DNA from: CAMDHY01 sp046156265
GTDB taxonomy: Bacteria; Pseudomonadota; Alphaproteobacteria; Rhizobiales; Segnochrobactraceae
Assembly (NCBI RefSeq): GCF_046156265.1
Contig: NZ_JAWDIR010000003.1
Coordinates: 102,315 to 166,314 of the forward strand
Reading direction: 5' to 3'
DNA: 64,000 nucleotides
Below the pieces are notes generated by a model. The model was not told the DNA's origin. It saw only the letters and a list, made by a program, of their open reading frames with translations, and did no database searches. A program made the translations under genes and the position numbers. Of the stretch, positions 1 through 9,362 are shown in pieces (position 1 is the first letter of the stretch; each line of letters opens with the position of its first letter).

Positions 1-166
1 GACAGGCGATCTTCTCGCCCGGCGCGAGCGGCGGCGGCGGCAGCGCGGCGGGACGGCCGAGCGCCCACCAGGCGAGCGCCACGAGAAGCGGCACGGCGAT
101 CGCGACGGCGAGGCCGGTGAGGCGGGTGCTGCCCGAACGGGAAGGCGCGGTGAGCGGCGTCTGCAT
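1..166 (-). CDS. N-terminal fragment of a membrane-anchored or exported protein (cut by window edge)
   Basis: An open minus-strand frame runs from an ATG at 164-166 to the first base of the window, giving about 55 residues. It has a short polar start with several Arg and Ser, one hydrophobic stretch at about residues 17-38 (rich in Leu, Val, Ala, with a Trp pair), then a Pro/Leu linker ending in GEKIAC. That is the shape of a signal anchor before an extracytoplasmic domain. The body lies outside the window, so no function can be given; a secreted glycosidase is one guess with little behind it. It is divergent from dapF, with about 180 bases between the two starts. Confidence 0.5.
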   Translation of the reverse strand, partial: MQTPLTAPSRSGSTRLTGLAVAIAVPLLVALAWWALGRPAALPPPPLAPGEKIAC

Positions 167-348
167 GCCGGGGGAAGCCCTTCGGAGACGGCCGTCGGAC
201 TGCGGTCGGGGCGCCCGCCTCTTCCGTTCCGGCCCGCCTTCGGCCATATAGACCGCAGGGCGACCGTGCAACCGATCGACCGCGGCACCGGCCGCGTCGC
301 GGCGTCGCCGCCCTGTGATCCCGACACCCGGACAGGCCGGAACCAGCG

Positions 349-1242
349 ATGGGCGACCGCCTCCCCGTCTTCAAGATGAACGGCATCGGCAACCGCATCG
401 CGGTGGTCGACCTGCGCGCGCACCTTCGCGCCGGCGGGACGCCGCTGACCGAGGCCGAGGCGCGCACCCTCGCCGGGCCGTCGCGCGGGCTCGGCTTCGA
501 CCAGCTGATGGCCCTGCACCCCGGCCGCGACGGCGCCGACGTCGTCATCGCCATCCACAATTCCGACGGCACGCCCGCCGGCGCCTGCGGCAACGGCATG
601 CGCTGCGTCGCCGACGTGCTGTTCGCCGAGACCGACGCCGACCGGCTCGTCGCCGAGACGACCGCCGGTGCGCTGGCGATGACCCGCGGGCCGCGGCCGC
701 TCACCTACACGATCGACATGGGCCCCGCCCGCTTCGGCTGGGCGGACGTGCCGCTCGCCCACGCCGTCTCCGATACGGGTGCCGTGGACGTACCCCTCGG
801 CGTTGACGACGCGGCCCTGCTCGGGCCGGCCGCCTGCGCCAGCATGGGCAATCCGCATGCGGTGTTCTGGGTGAGCGACCCGCAGGCGATCGACCTTGCC
901 CGCCTCGGGCCGATGATCGAGACGCACCCGCTGTTTCCCGACCGCGTCAACGTCTCGTTCGTGCGCGTCGACGGTCCGGACGCGGTGACGGCGCGCGTCT
1001 GGGAGCGCGGCGCCGGGGCGACGCTCGCCTGCGGCTCGGCCGCCTGCGCCATCGCGGCGCTAGCCGCCCGCAGCGGCCGCACTGGGCCGTCGGTGCGGGT
1101 GTCGCTTCCCGGCGGCAATCTCGACATCGAGGTCCGCCCCCACGACGGCCACATCCTGATGACCGGCCTCGTCGAGACGGAGGCCGTCGGCAGCATCGAC
1201 CGCGACACGCTTACCGTCGACCTCGGCCGGGCGGCCGCCTGA
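349..1242 (+). CDS. dapF: Diaminopimelate epimerase
   Basis: Interconverts LL- and meso-diaminopimelate in the cytosol, feeding lysine and peptidoglycan synthesis. The 297-residue product has the usual length and both halves of the family. The two catalytic cysteines are visible: Cys80 in ACGNGMRC and Cys228 in TLACGSAAC, matching the Cys73/Cys217 pair of the enterobacterial enzyme. The N-terminus reads FKMNGIGN, with Arg-Ile after it where many homologues have Asp-Phe. The ATG at 349 is used because the conserved N-terminal strand begins seven residues later. Its stop codon overlaps the mtaB start by one base (TGATG), so the two are translationally coupled, and ftsY follows; dapF-mtaB-ftsY is a familiar alphaproteobacterial order. 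Confidence 0.96.
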   Translation: MGDRLPVFKMNGIGNRIAVVDLRAHLRAGGTPLTEAEARTLAGPSRGLGFDQLMALHPGRDGADVVIAIHNSDGTPAGACGNGMRCVADVLFAETDADRLVAETTAGALAMTRGPRPLTYTIDMGPARFGWADVPLAHAVSDTGAVDVPLGVDDAALLGPAACASMGNPHAVFWVSDPQAIDLARLGPMIETHPLFPDRVNVSFVRVDGPDAVTARVWERGAGATLACGSAACAIAALAARSGRTGPSVRVSLPGGNLDIEVRPHDGHILMTGLVETEAVGSIDRDTLTVDLGRAAA

Positions 1243-2519
1243 TGGGCGTCTCCGTCCTCACCTTCGGCTGCCGGCTGAACACGGCCGAGTCCGAGGTCAT
1301 CCGCCGCGAGGCGGAGGCGGCCGGCATCGGTGAGGCGATCGTCGTCAACACCTGCGCCGTCACCGGCGAGGCGGTGCGCCAGGCGCGCCAGGCGATCCGC
1401 CGCGCCCGCCGCGAGAACCCCGGCGCCCGCATCGTCGTCACCGGCTGCGCCGCCCAGATCGAGCCCGCCACGTTCGCCGGCATGGACGAGGTCGACCTCG
1501 TGCTCGGCAATGCCGAGAAGCTCTCGGGCGCGTCGTGGCGGAAGGTGGCCGGGCCGGACTTCGGTCTCGCGGGCGCCGAGAAGGTGCTCGTCGACGACAT
1601 CATGAGCGTGCGCGAGACCGCCGCGCACCTGATTGACGGGCTGGACGGACGGACGCGCGCGTTCGTGCAGGTGCAGAACGGCTGCGACCACCGCTGCACC
1701 TTCTGCATCATCCCGTTCGGCCGCGGCCCGTCGCGCTCGGTGCCGATGGGCGCCGTCGTCGAGGAGGTGCGCCGCATCGCTCTCGCCGGCACGGCCGAGG
1801 TGGTGCTGACCGGCGTCGACCTCACCGCCTACGGATCGGATTTGCCCGGCACGCCGCGGCTCGGCGACCTCGTCGCGAGGATCCTCAAGCTCGTGCCGGA
1901 GCTGCCGCGGCTCAGGATCTCCTCGATCGATTCCGTCGAGGCCGATCCGGCGCTGTTGCGCGCCATCGCCGACGAGGAGCGGCTGATGCCGCACTTGCAC
2001 CTGTCGCTGCAGGCCGGCGACGACATGATCCTGAAGCGCATGAAGCGGCGGCACCTCACCGCCGATGCGGTGCGCTTTTGTGAGGAAGCGCGGCGGCTTC
2101 GACCGGACATGGTGTTCGGCGCCGACCTGATCGCCGGCTTCCCCACCGAGACGGAGGCGATGTTCGCCAATACGCTCGCTCACGTCGACGATTGCGGGCT
2201 GACGTTCCTGCACGTCTTCCCGTTCTCCGCCCGCCCCGGCGTGCCGGCCGCCCGCATGCCGCAGGTGCCGGGCGACGTCGCCCGCGAGCGCGCCCGCCTG
2301 CTGCGCGAGCGCGGCGCGGCACGGCTCGCCGCCCACCTCGCCGGCGAGGTCGGCCACCGCCGGCAGGTACTGGTGGAGACGGACGGCGTCGGCCGGACGG
2401 AACACTTCGCGCCCACCCTCATTCCCGGTGGGCGCGCCGGCGAGATCCTCGCCGCCCGCATCACCGGTCACGGCGGCGGCCGGCTGATCGCCGAGGCCCT
2501 GTTGGCCGAAGCCGCCTGA
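1242..2519 (+). CDS. mtaB: tRNA t6A37 methylthiotransferase MtaB
   Basis: Radical-SAM enzyme that adds a methylthio group to t6A at position 37 of ANN-decoding tRNAs. The 425-residue protein has an N-terminal MTTase domain with three cluster cysteines (Cys10 in TFGCRLN, then those in NTCAV and TGCAAQ). The radical-SAM CxxxCxxC motif is Cys148-Cys152-Cys155 in NGCDHRCTFC, and a C-terminal TRAM-like RNA-binding region follows. TFGCRLN and the alphaproteobacterial context favour MtaB over MiaB or RimO. It overlaps dapF by one base, and ftsY starts 8 bases after its stop, so all three are probably co-transcribed. Confidence 0.94.
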   Translation: MGVSVLTFGCRLNTAESEVIRREAEAAGIGEAIVVNTCAVTGEAVRQARQAIRRARRENPGARIVVTGCAAQIEPATFAGMDEVDLVLGNAEKLSGASWRKVAGPDFGLAGAEKVLVDDIMSVRETAAHLIDGLDGRTRAFVQVQNGCDHRCTFCIIPFGRGPSRSVPMGAVVEEVRRIALAGTAEVVLTGVDLTAYGSDLPGTPRLGDLVARILKLVPELPRLRISSIDSVEADPALLRAIADEERLMPHLHLSLQAGDDMILKRMKRRHLTADAVRFCEEARRLRPDMVFGADLIAGFPTETEAMFANTLAHVDDCGLTFLHVFPFSARPGVPAARMPQVPGDVARERARLLRERGAARLAAHLAGEVGHRRQVLVETDGVGRTEHFAPTLIPGGRAGEILAARITGHGGGRLIAEALLAEAA

Positions 2520-2527
2520 AGGACACG

Positions 2528-3778
2528 ATGAGCGAACCCCGCAAGCCCGGCCTGTTCGGCCGCCTGTTCGGCTTCGGCGAGACGCCGCCGCCGGCGCCCG
2601 AGACACCGGTCCCGGAGACGACGAAGGCGGAACCGTTCGCACCGGCCGCGGAGGCGCCGGCCGCTGAGGCGCCGCCGGCCACGCCAGAACCCGTCGCCGG
2701 CCCGGCTGCGGATGAAGCGCAGTCATCGCGCGAGGTCCCGCCCGCCGAGCCCGCCCCGCAACCGCCGCCGGTCGAGCCCCCCCCTCCGACCCCCGCGCCC
2801 GCCCGCCCCTTCTTCGCAGCACCGGCCCCGCCGCCGGCGCCTCAGCCCGAGGCGCCGAAGGAGAGCTGGATCGCCCGCCTCGGCAAGGGGCTGAAGCGCT
2901 CGTCCTCGGCCTTCGGCGACAAGCTCGGGGCGCTGTTCACCAAGCGCAAGCTCGACACCGCCACCCTCGATGACCTCGAGGACCTGCTGATCGAGAGTGA
3001 TCTCGGCGTCGACACCGCGGCGGCGATCGTCGCCCGCGTCTCCGCCGGGCGCTACGAGAAGGGCATCGGCGAGGACGACGTCCGCGCCATCCTCGCGGAG
3101 GAAGTCTCCGCCCGCCTGATGCCGGTAGCCAAACCCCTCGTCATCGACCCGGCGCGCAAGCCGCACGTGGTGCTGGTCGTCGGCGTCAACGGCTCCGGCA
3201 AGACGACGACGATCGGCAAGGTCGCCGCACGCCTGCGCCGCGAGGGCAAGTCGGTGATGCTCGCCGCCGGCGACACCTTCCGCGCTGCGGCGATCGAGCA
3301 GCTGAAGATCTGGGGCGAGCGCACCGGCTCGGCCGTGGTGGCGCGGCCGCAGGGCTCGGACGCCTCGGCGCTCGTCTTCGACGCGTTCAAGGAGGCGACG
3401 GCCGCCGGCGTCGACGTGCTCCTGATCGACACCGCCGGGCGCCTGCAGAACCGCACGGAGCTGATGGCCGAGCTCGAGAAGGTGATCCGCGTCATCCGCA
3501 AGCAGGACGCCAGCGCGCCGCACGACGTGCTGCTCGTTCTCGACGCAACGACGGGGCAGAACGCCCTGCAGCAGGTGGAGATCTTCGGCCGCATGGCCGG
3601 CGTCACCGGCCTCGCGATGACCAAGCTCGACGGCACGGCACGCGGCGGCATCCTCGTGGCGATCGCCACCAAGCACAAGATTCCCGTGCACTTCATCGGC
3701 GTCGGCGAGGGCGTCGACGACCTCGCCCCCTTCGACGCCGCCGACTTCGCCAGCGCCATCGCCGGCGTCGAGAAGTAG
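2528..3778 (+). CDS. ftsY: Signal recognition particle receptor FtsY
   Basis: GTPase that docks SRP-ribosome complexes at the inner membrane. The 416-residue protein has a low-complexity Pro/Ala/Glu-rich A domain (about residues 15-105), an N domain starting near KESWIARLGKGLKR, and a G domain with GSGKTT at about residues 222-227, DTAGR (G3) and TKLDGTARGG (G4 and following). The ATG at 2528 gives the typical MSEPRKPGLFGRLFG amphipathic start. Longer in-frame extensions would run through mtaB and are not credible. The SRP RNA of the same pathway (ffs) is also in this window, at about 37.9 kb. Confidence 0.96.
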   Translation: MSEPRKPGLFGRLFGFGETPPPAPETPVPETTKAEPFAPAAEAPAAEAPPATPEPVAGPAADEAQSSREVPPAEPAPQPPPVEPPPPTPAPARPFFAAPAPPPAPQPEAPKESWIARLGKGLKRSSSAFGDKLGALFTKRKLDTATLDDLEDLLIESDLGVDTAAAIVARVSAGRYEKGIGEDDVRAILAEEVSARLMPVAKPLVIDPARKPHVVLVVGVNGSGKTTTIGKVAARLRREGKSVMLAAGDTFRAAAIEQLKIWGERTGSAVVARPQGSDASALVFDAFKEATAAGVDVLLIDTAGRLQNRTELMAELEKVIRVIRKQDASAPHDVLLVLDATTGQNALQQVEIFGRMAGVTGLAMTKLDGTARGGILVAIATKHKIPVHFIGVGEGVDDLAPFDAADFASAIAGVEK

Positions 3779-3928
3779 GCGCGGCGCCGGCCGTCAGGCC
3801 GCGGATCGCCTGATCGCGCGCGATTGACGGCGGCTGCCGTGGGGCGCAGCCTCTCCCCCGACAGAAGGGCCGCACCCGGACGAGCTCCGCGGGAAGCGGC
3901 GCCCGCGTTCGATCGAGGGAGGAGCGGC

Positions 3929-4684
3929 ATGGCGGCGTCCGACAGGTCCGTGTTCGTCACCGGGGGTGCCGCCGGCATCGGCGCTGCCGCCGTGGCGGCC
4001 TTCGTCCGCGACGGCCGAAGGGTCGGCTTGCTCGACACCGACATTTCCGCCGGCCGGGCGCTGGAAGAGCGCTTCGGGCGCGACAGCTGCCGCTTCTTCG
4101 CCGGCGACGTCCGCCGGGGCGCCGACCTTGGCACGGCGGTGAAGGCGACCGAGGCGGCGTTCGGGCCGCTCGGCGTCGTCTTCGCCAACGCCGGCATCCA
4201 CCGCTTCAACTCGATCCTCGACATCACCGACGCCGACCTCGACCTCGTCGTCGACGTCAACATCAAGGGCACGGTGAAGACCCTCGCCGCCACCGTGCCG
4301 CGGCTGGTGGCGGCCGGCGGTGGCGCGGTCGTCATCAACGCCTCCGACCAGGCGCTGATCGGCAAGCGCAACTCGCTCGTCTACGGGCTGACCAAGGGGG
4401 CGCTCGGGCAGATGACGAAGAGCCTCGCCCTCGACCTCGCCCCGCACGGCATCCGCGTCAACGCCGTCTGCCCCGGCACGACGCGCACCCCGCTCACCGA
4501 CGCGATCTTCGACCGCATGACCGATCCCGCGGCCGCCTGGGCGGCGGAGGCGGCGACCTATCCGGCCGGTCGCGTCGGTACGCCCGAGGACGTGGCGGAG
4601 CTCGTCGTCTTCCTGGCCTCGGACAGTGCTGGCTTCATCACCGGCTCGCTGCACTCCGTCGACGGCGGCCTCACCGCCGGCTGA
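3929..4684 (+). CDS. Short-chain dehydrogenase/reductase (SDR)
   Basis: Classical SDR of 251 residues, the usual size, acting on an unknown alcohol or carbonyl with NAD(P)H. The Rossmann motif TGGAAGIG is at about residues 11-18, the FANAG stabilising motif follows, the catalytic Ser sits in INASDQA, and the Tyr/Lys pair is in YGLTKGA. The C-terminus ends in the common SVDGGLTAG. LDTD after the second strand places an Asp where NAD-preferring enzymes have it, so NAD is the likelier cofactor. The ATG at 3929 has a GGAGG a few bases upstream, so the longer in-frame start at 3824 was not used. It converges on recF with only 10 bases between the stop codons. Confidence 0.88.
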   Translation: MAASDRSVFVTGGAAGIGAAAVAAFVRDGRRVGLLDTDISAGRALEERFGRDSCRFFAGDVRRGADLGTAVKATEAAFGPLGVVFANAGIHRFNSILDITDADLDLVVDVNIKGTVKTLAATVPRLVAAGGGAVVINASDQALIGKRNSLVYGLTKGALGQMTKSLALDLAPHGIRVNAVCPGTTRTPLTDAIFDRMTDPAAAWAAEAATYPAGRVGTPEDVAELVVFLASDSAGFITGSLHSVDGGLTAG

Positions 4685-4694
4685 AGCGCGTCCG

Positions 4695-5837
4695 TCAGGC
4701 CGGCACGACGGTTCCGGCTGCGACCGTGAAGCGCTGAGCAGGCTCGCCGACCAGCTCAAACAGGGTGGCGTCCGTGCCGGTCATGAAGACCTGGGCGCCG
4801 AGGCGCGACAGCCTGGCGAACAGGCCGCCGCGCCGGCGGGCGTCGAGATGGGCCGCGACCTCGTCGAGCAGCAGCAGCGGCGTGCGGCCGGTGAGCGCCG
4901 CGACGAGTTCGGCATGCGCCAGCACCAGCCCGATCAGCAGCGCCTTCTGCTCGCCGGTCGACGACAGCGCCGCCGGCATCGCCTTCTCGCGATGGCTGAC
5001 GAGAAGGTCCGAGCGATGCGGGCCGTCGAGGGTGCGGCCGGCGGCGCGGTCGCGGGCGCGGCCGGCGCGCAAGGCCGCGCGCAGACCGTCCTCCACCGCG
5101 GTGGCGGGACGGGCGGCGAGGTCGTCGTCGATCTCGCCGGCGAGCGCCAGCACCGCGACGGGGAAGTCGGCGCCGTCGGCGGCGGCCGCGAGCCGCTCGA
5201 GGCAGCCGACCACCTCGCGGCGGGCGGCGGCGACGGCGACGCCGGTCTCGGCGAGCTGCGTCTCCACCGCGTCGAGCCAGCGCGCTTCGGCCCCCTGCTC
5301 GAGCAGGCGGTTGCGCTCCGTCATCGCCCGCTCGTAGGCCGCCACGCGCGCCGCGTGGCCGGCGTCGACGGCAAGCACCAGGCGGTCGAGGAAGCGGCGG
5401 CGGTCGCCGGGCGGGCCGGTGAACAGCCCGTCCATCGCCGGCGTCAGCCAGAGCACGGAGAGGAGGCGCGACAGCGTCTCGGCGGTGGCGTCCTGGCCGT
5501 CGACGCGGACGCGACGGGCCCGGCCGAGATCGCCCTCGACGAGACCAGTGCCGATCGCCGTCTCGCCGTCAGCGCCCTCGAGCGTGGCGGCCACCGCCCA
5601 GGCGCCGGACGAGCCGCGCCGCGCCACCGCCTCGTTGGCGGCGCGCCGGAAGCCGCGGCCGGGCGAGAGGAACGAGACAGCCTCGAGGAGATTGGTCTTG
5701 CCGGCGCCGTTGTCGCCGACGAGCACCACCGCGCCGGGGCCGAGCCCCAGCACCAGACGGCCGTAGTTGCGGAAATCGGTGAGCCGCAGCGTCGACAGGA
5801 ACGGCGCAGCCGTGCCGGGCCGGACGGTCTCCGTCAC
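4695..5837 (-). CDS. recF: DNA replication/repair protein RecF
   Basis: SMC-like ABC-type ATPase that helps load RecA at single-strand gaps together with RecO and RecR. The 380-residue product has Walker A GDNGAGKTN at residues 41-49, a signature-like STGEQKALLIGL, and Walker B LLLLDEVAAHLD near the C-terminus. It begins with GTG, and this start overlaps the dnaN stop by four bases, so translation is coupled to dnaN. The order dnaA-dnaN-recF on one strand is the ancestral arrangement. RecR, its partner in the same pathway, is encoded at 40.5 kb. Confidence 0.95.
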   Translation of the reverse strand: MTETVRPGTAAPFLSTLRLTDFRNYGRLVLGLGPGAVVLVGDNGAGKTNLLEAVSFLSPGRGFRRAANEAVARRGSSGAWAVAATLEGADGETAIGTGLVEGDLGRARRVRVDGQDATAETLSRLLSVLWLTPAMDGLFTGPPGDRRRFLDRLVLAVDAGHAARVAAYERAMTERNRLLEQGAEARWLDAVETQLAETGVAVAAARREVVGCLERLAAAADGADFPVAVLALAGEIDDDLAARPATAVEDGLRAALRAGRARDRAAGRTLDGPHRSDLLVSHREKAMPAALSSTGEQKALLIGLVLAHAELVAALTGRTPLLLLDEVAAHLDARRRGGLFARLSRLGAQVFMTGTDATLFELVGEPAQRFTVAAGTVVPA

Positions 5838-6952
5838 ACCCGCATCGGCATGAGCACGAAGAGCGCGCTCTCGTCGCCGCCGTCCTGGATCAGTGTCGGC
5901 GAACCCGGGTCGGCGAGGCGGAAGCGCATCGTGCCGCTGCCGATCTGGTCGGCGATGTCGAGCAGGTACTTGGCGTTGAAGCCGATCTCCAGCGCCTCGT
6001 CCTCGTAGTCGGCGGGAAGCTCTTCCGTGGCCGAGCCGGAGTCCGGGTTGTTGACGGCGAGCACCAGCTTGCCCTCGGAGATCGACAGCTTCACAGCCCG
6101 GCCGCGCTCGCTCGACACCGTCGAGACGCGGTCGACCGCAGTCTTGAAGTCGTCGCGCTCGACGGCGAGTTCCTTGTCGTTGCCCTGCGGGATGACGCGG
6201 GCATAGTCGGGGAACGTGCCGTCGATCAGCTTCGAGGTCAGCACCACCGTGCCGATCGAGATGCGCAGCTTCGCCTCCGACAGCTCCACCAAGGCGGTCG
6301 CCTCGGGGTCGTCGATGAGGTTCTTGATCTCGCCCACCGTCTTGCGCGGCACGATGACGCCCGGCATGCCGGCCGAGCCTTCCGGCGCGGCGATGTCGGC
6401 CTGGGCGAGGCGGTGGCCGTCGGTGGCGACGGCGCGCAGCGTCGGCCCGCCGCGGCCGTCGAGGGTGTGGAGATAGATGCCGTTCAGATAGTAGCGCGTC
6501 TCCTCGGTGGAGATCGCGAACTGGGTGCGGTCGATCAGCCGCCTGAGGTCGGCCGCCTTCATCTCGAAGCGGTGGGTGAACGGCCCGGCAGTGATGTCGG
6601 GGAAATCCGTCTCCGGCAGCATCTGCAGGCTGAAGCGCGAGCGGCCGGAGCGGATCGACAGGTTCGCCCCGTCGGGCGCCGTCTCAAGCGAGACCTGGGC
6701 GCCGTCCGGCAGCTTGCGGACGATGTCGTGCAGCAGGTGGGCCGGCACGGTGGTGGCGCCGGGCTGCTCGACCACCGCCGGTGTCGTCTCGGTGATCTCG
6801 AGGTCGAGGTCGGTCGCCTTCAGGCGCACCTCGCCGCCGTCGGCGCGCACCAGCACGTTGGAGAGGATCGGGATGGTGTTGCGACGCTCGACGACACGGT
6901 GCACGTGCGAGAGCGTCTTCAGCAGGTGAGCCCGCTCCAGGGTCGCGCGCAT
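5834..6952 (-). CDS. dnaN: DNA polymerase III beta sliding clamp
   Basis: Ring-shaped processivity clamp for replicative polymerase. The product is 372 residues, the standard clamp length, starting MRATLERAHLLKTLSHVHRV and ending VLMPMRV, which matches the family's conserved C-terminal MPMR. The ATG at 6950-6952 was chosen over the long upstream extension, which runs through the dnaA-dnaN spacer and has no clamp similarity. The gap to dnaA is 140 bases, so dnaN may have some promoter activity of its own, while recF is coupled downstream by a four-base overlap. Confidence 0.97.
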   Translation of the reverse strand: MRATLERAHLLKTLSHVHRVVERRNTIPILSNVLVRADGGEVRLKATDLDLEITETTPAVVEQPGATTVPAHLLHDIVRKLPDGAQVSLETAPDGANLSIRSGRSRFSLQMLPETDFPDITAGPFTHRFEMKAADLRRLIDRTQFAISTEETRYYLNGIYLHTLDGRGGPTLRAVATDGHRLAQADIAAPEGSAGMPGVIVPRKTVGEIKNLIDDPEATALVELSEAKLRISIGTVVLTSKLIDGTFPDYARVIPQGNDKELAVERDDFKTAVDRVSTVSSERGRAVKLSISEGKLVLAVNNPDSGSATEELPADYEDEALEIGFNAKYLLDIADQIGSGTMRFRLADPGSPTLIQDGGDESALFVLMPMRV

Positions 6953-7092
6953 CGATGTCGGTCCGTCTTCTGGGTCAAGAAAAGGGACCGGCGCCGAGGA
7001 CCAGCGCCGGGGGCGCCGAACCTGCCCGCTGACGACGCCGGATGCAAGGGGCGGCGTGGCGGGCGATCGGCCGACCCGGCGGAAACCGCCGC

Positions 7093-8763
7093 TCAGCGCG
7101 ACGGCTCGTCCTCGATCTGGCGCTTCAGGAGCTCGATGTCGTCGGCGAGACGGGTGTCCGTCTTGGCGAGCTCGTCGATCTTGCGCACGGCGTGCAGCAC
7201 CGTGGTGTGGTCGCGGCCGCCGAAGCGCCGGCCGATCTCCGGCAGCGAGCGCGGCGTCAGCACCTTGGCGAGATACATGGCGATCTGTCGCGGCCGGACG
7301 ATCGCCTGGGTGCGCCGGGCGGAGACGAGATCGGTCTTCGGGATCGAGTAGTGGCGGGCGACGACGCGCTGGATGTCCTCGATGCGGACGCGCCGGGCCT
7401 CGCGCTGCTTCAGCAGGTCGCGCAGCACCGTCTCGGCCATCTCGATCGAGATCGGCGCGCCGGTCAGCTGGTTGTGGGCGACGAGGCGGTTCGCCGCGCC
7501 CTCGAGATCGCGCCCGTTGGTGGCGACGGCGCGGGCGACGAAGTCGATCACCGCCTCCGGCACCTCGACACCGGGGAAGGCGACGCGCTGGGCGGCGAGG
7601 CGCTGGGCGAGGATGCGCCGGCGCAGCTCTGCATCCGGCGGCATCAGTTCCACCAGCAGACCGCCGGCGAGGCGCGAGCGCACCCGCGCGTCGAGGGACT
7701 CGAGCTCGCTCGGCGGCCGGTCGCCGGCGACCACCACCTGGCGGGCGCCGTCGATCAGGGCGTTGAGGGTGTGGCAGAACTCGGCCTGGCTGCGGTCGCC
7801 CTGCAGGAACTGCATGTCGTCGATGATCAGGAGGTCGATCTCGCGCAGCGCGTCCTTGAAGTTCAGCGCCGTGTGGGCCTGCAAGGCGGCGACGAAGCGG
7901 TACACGAAGTGCTCGGCGGTGAGATAGAGCACCCGCCGGCCGCCGTTGCGCTGCGCCTCGCCGGCGATCGCCTGCAGGAGGTGCGTCTTGCCGAAGCCGA
8001 CCGGCGCCTGCACGAACAAGGGGTTGAACGGCACCGCCTCGCCCGGACGGGCGCCGGCGACCTGCCGGGCGGCGGCGAGCGCCAGCGCATTCGTGCGCCC
8101 TTCCAGGAACGTGTCGAAGGTGAAGCGCGGGTCGAGCGGCGAGCCGGCGAGGGCGGACTCGCGTCCCCCGTCGCTGCGACCCGTGTCGGCGCGGCCACCG
8201 TCGTAGCGGCTGCCCTCGGAACGGGCGGCCGGCCGGGCGGAGCCACCGGTGCCTGACGTCGTCCGGCGCTGACCGTCGGAGCGGCGGGGCTCCGGCGCCG
8301 GCGCGCGCACCGCCACCGCCGCCGTCGGGGCGGCGACGGCACGGCCGCGGCCGGCGGTGCGCACGGCGATGTCGACACGCCGCACGCTGCCGCTCTCCAC
8401 CCGCCAGAGCTCGGTGAGGCGGTCGCCGTAGTTTCCGTGAATCCACTGCTTGAGGAAGCGCGTCGGGACCGACAGGCGCAGCGCCGCGGCGTCGCAGTCC
8501 TCGAAATCGAGGCGAGCGAACCAGCTCGAGAACACCGCCTCGCCGAACTCGGCCCGGAGCCGTGCCTTGACGCGGTTCCAGATCTCGGCGGCGGGCTCCC
8601 CGGCGGGGGCCGCCTCAGCCGGGACCTCGGCGGAGGCGCCGTCGAGGGGGGCCTCGCCGCCGACGCTCCGGGCTTCGGACGCCGCGTCCTCCGGCACCGA
8701 GACCGGTCCCATCGCGCCCAGCGCCTCTCCGTCGTCCGATCCGTCGTCTGCGAAGCTGTCCAT
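7093..8763 (-). CDS. dnaA: Chromosomal replication initiator DnaA
   Basis: AAA+ initiator that binds DnaA boxes and opens oriC. Domain I includes WNRVKARLRAEFGEAVF, and a long Pro/Arg/Gly-rich domain II linker follows. Domain III has Walker A in PVGFGKTHLL (Phe where Leu is usual) and Walker B LLIIDDMQFL. Domain IV carries the DNA-binding signature GGRDHTTVLHAVRKI. The ATG at 8761-8763 gives 556 residues with about 70 acidic, low-complexity residues before domain I. A GAGGG lies about 6-8 bases upstream of that ATG. The true start could be slightly downstream, since the acidic leader is poorly conserved in this family. Confidence 0.95.
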   Translation of the reverse strand: MDSFADDGSDDGEALGAMGPVSVPEDAASEARSVGGEAPLDGASAEVPAEAAPAGEPAAEIWNRVKARLRAEFGEAVFSSWFARLDFEDCDAAALRLSVPTRFLKQWIHGNYGDRLTELWRVESGSVRRVDIAVRTAGRGRAVAAPTAAVAVRAPAPEPRRSDGQRRTTSGTGGSARPAARSEGSRYDGGRADTGRSDGGRESALAGSPLDPRFTFDTFLEGRTNALALAAARQVAGARPGEAVPFNPLFVQAPVGFGKTHLLQAIAGEAQRNGGRRVLYLTAEHFVYRFVAALQAHTALNFKDALREIDLLIIDDMQFLQGDRSQAEFCHTLNALIDGARQVVVAGDRPPSELESLDARVRSRLAGGLLVELMPPDAELRRRILAQRLAAQRVAFPGVEVPEAVIDFVARAVATNGRDLEGAANRLVAHNQLTGAPISIEMAETVLRDLLKQREARRVRIEDIQRVVARHYSIPKTDLVSARRTQAIVRPRQIAMYLAKVLTPRSLPEIGRRFGGRDHTTVLHAVRKIDELAKTDTRLADDIELLKRQIEDEPSR

Positions 8764-8915
8764 CGTCGCCCTCGTCGCCACCGGCCCGTCCGCCGGTTCC
8801 GTCCCGTCTTCGATCGTGCTCTTCCCCCACACCCTCGCCGGCCCGTCACCGGGCCGGGTCACCGATCCCCTCCACCAGTCGTCCCTCTGGGCGGCAGCCG
8901 CCGCACGCCGTGGCA

Positions 8916-9362
8916 TCAGCTTTGCGCCCACGGAAGACCGCGGGCCTTCCAGCCGTCGACGCCGCCCCGGTGGCCCTCCGGGTCGAGCGGTCCCTCGAAG
9001 CCGTTCTCGATGTTGAAGGCCCGTGCGAAGCCGGCCGCGGTCAGCGCGATCGCCGCCGAGCGGCTGCGCACCCCGGACCGGCAGAGCAGCACCACCGGTG
9101 CATCCTTCGGCACGCCGTGATCGTCGAAGTGGCGCTCGACGGTGGCGACGAAGTCCGGCCGCGGGCCAGCCGAGGGGAACCCCTGCCACTCGACGAGCAG
9201 CGCCTGCTTGCCGAGCGGACGCAGATCCGGGGTGCCGACGAAGTTCCACTCCGCGACGGTGCGGACGTCGACCAGCATCGCCTTCGGATCGCCGGCGAGC
9301 AGGTCCCAGGCCTCATCCGGCGATATGTCGCCGGCATAGGAGTTCGCTGCGTCAGCAGGCAT
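8916..9362 (-). CDS. Rhodanese-like domain protein
   Basis: Single-domain rhodanese of 148 residues, likely a cytosolic sulfurtransferase or persulfide carrier. The active-site loop CRSGVRSRSAA contains the catalytic Cys followed by the typical Arg/Ser pattern. DVRTVAEWNFVG is the conserved CH2A-like region, and the C-terminus ends GVDGWKARGLPW. The length matches single-domain members without an extra module. The start codon is preceded by an unusual ribosome binding site, GGGGGAAC, four bases before the ATG. It lies between dnaA and a gene-free region of about 1 kb on the same strand as dnaA; no functional link is evident. Confidence 0.88.
   Translation of the reverse strand: MPADAANSYAGDISPDEAWDLLAGDPKAMLVDVRTVAEWNFVGTPDLRPLGKQALLVEWQGFPSAGPRPDFVATVERHFDDHGVPKDAPVVLLCRSGVRSRSAAIALTAAGFARAFNIENGFEGPLDPEGHRGGVDGWKARGLPWAQS

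Noticed and set aside
705..2822. Long open frame antisense to dapF and mtaB
   Set aside because: It is a shadow of high-GC coding sequence: Arg/Gly/Ala/His-rich, no domain, and fully overlapping two certain genes.
16..4684. Operon of dapF-mtaB-ftsY extended to the SDR gene
   Set aside because: There are about 150 bases with a separate ribosome binding site before the SDR gene; a shared transcript cannot be shown.
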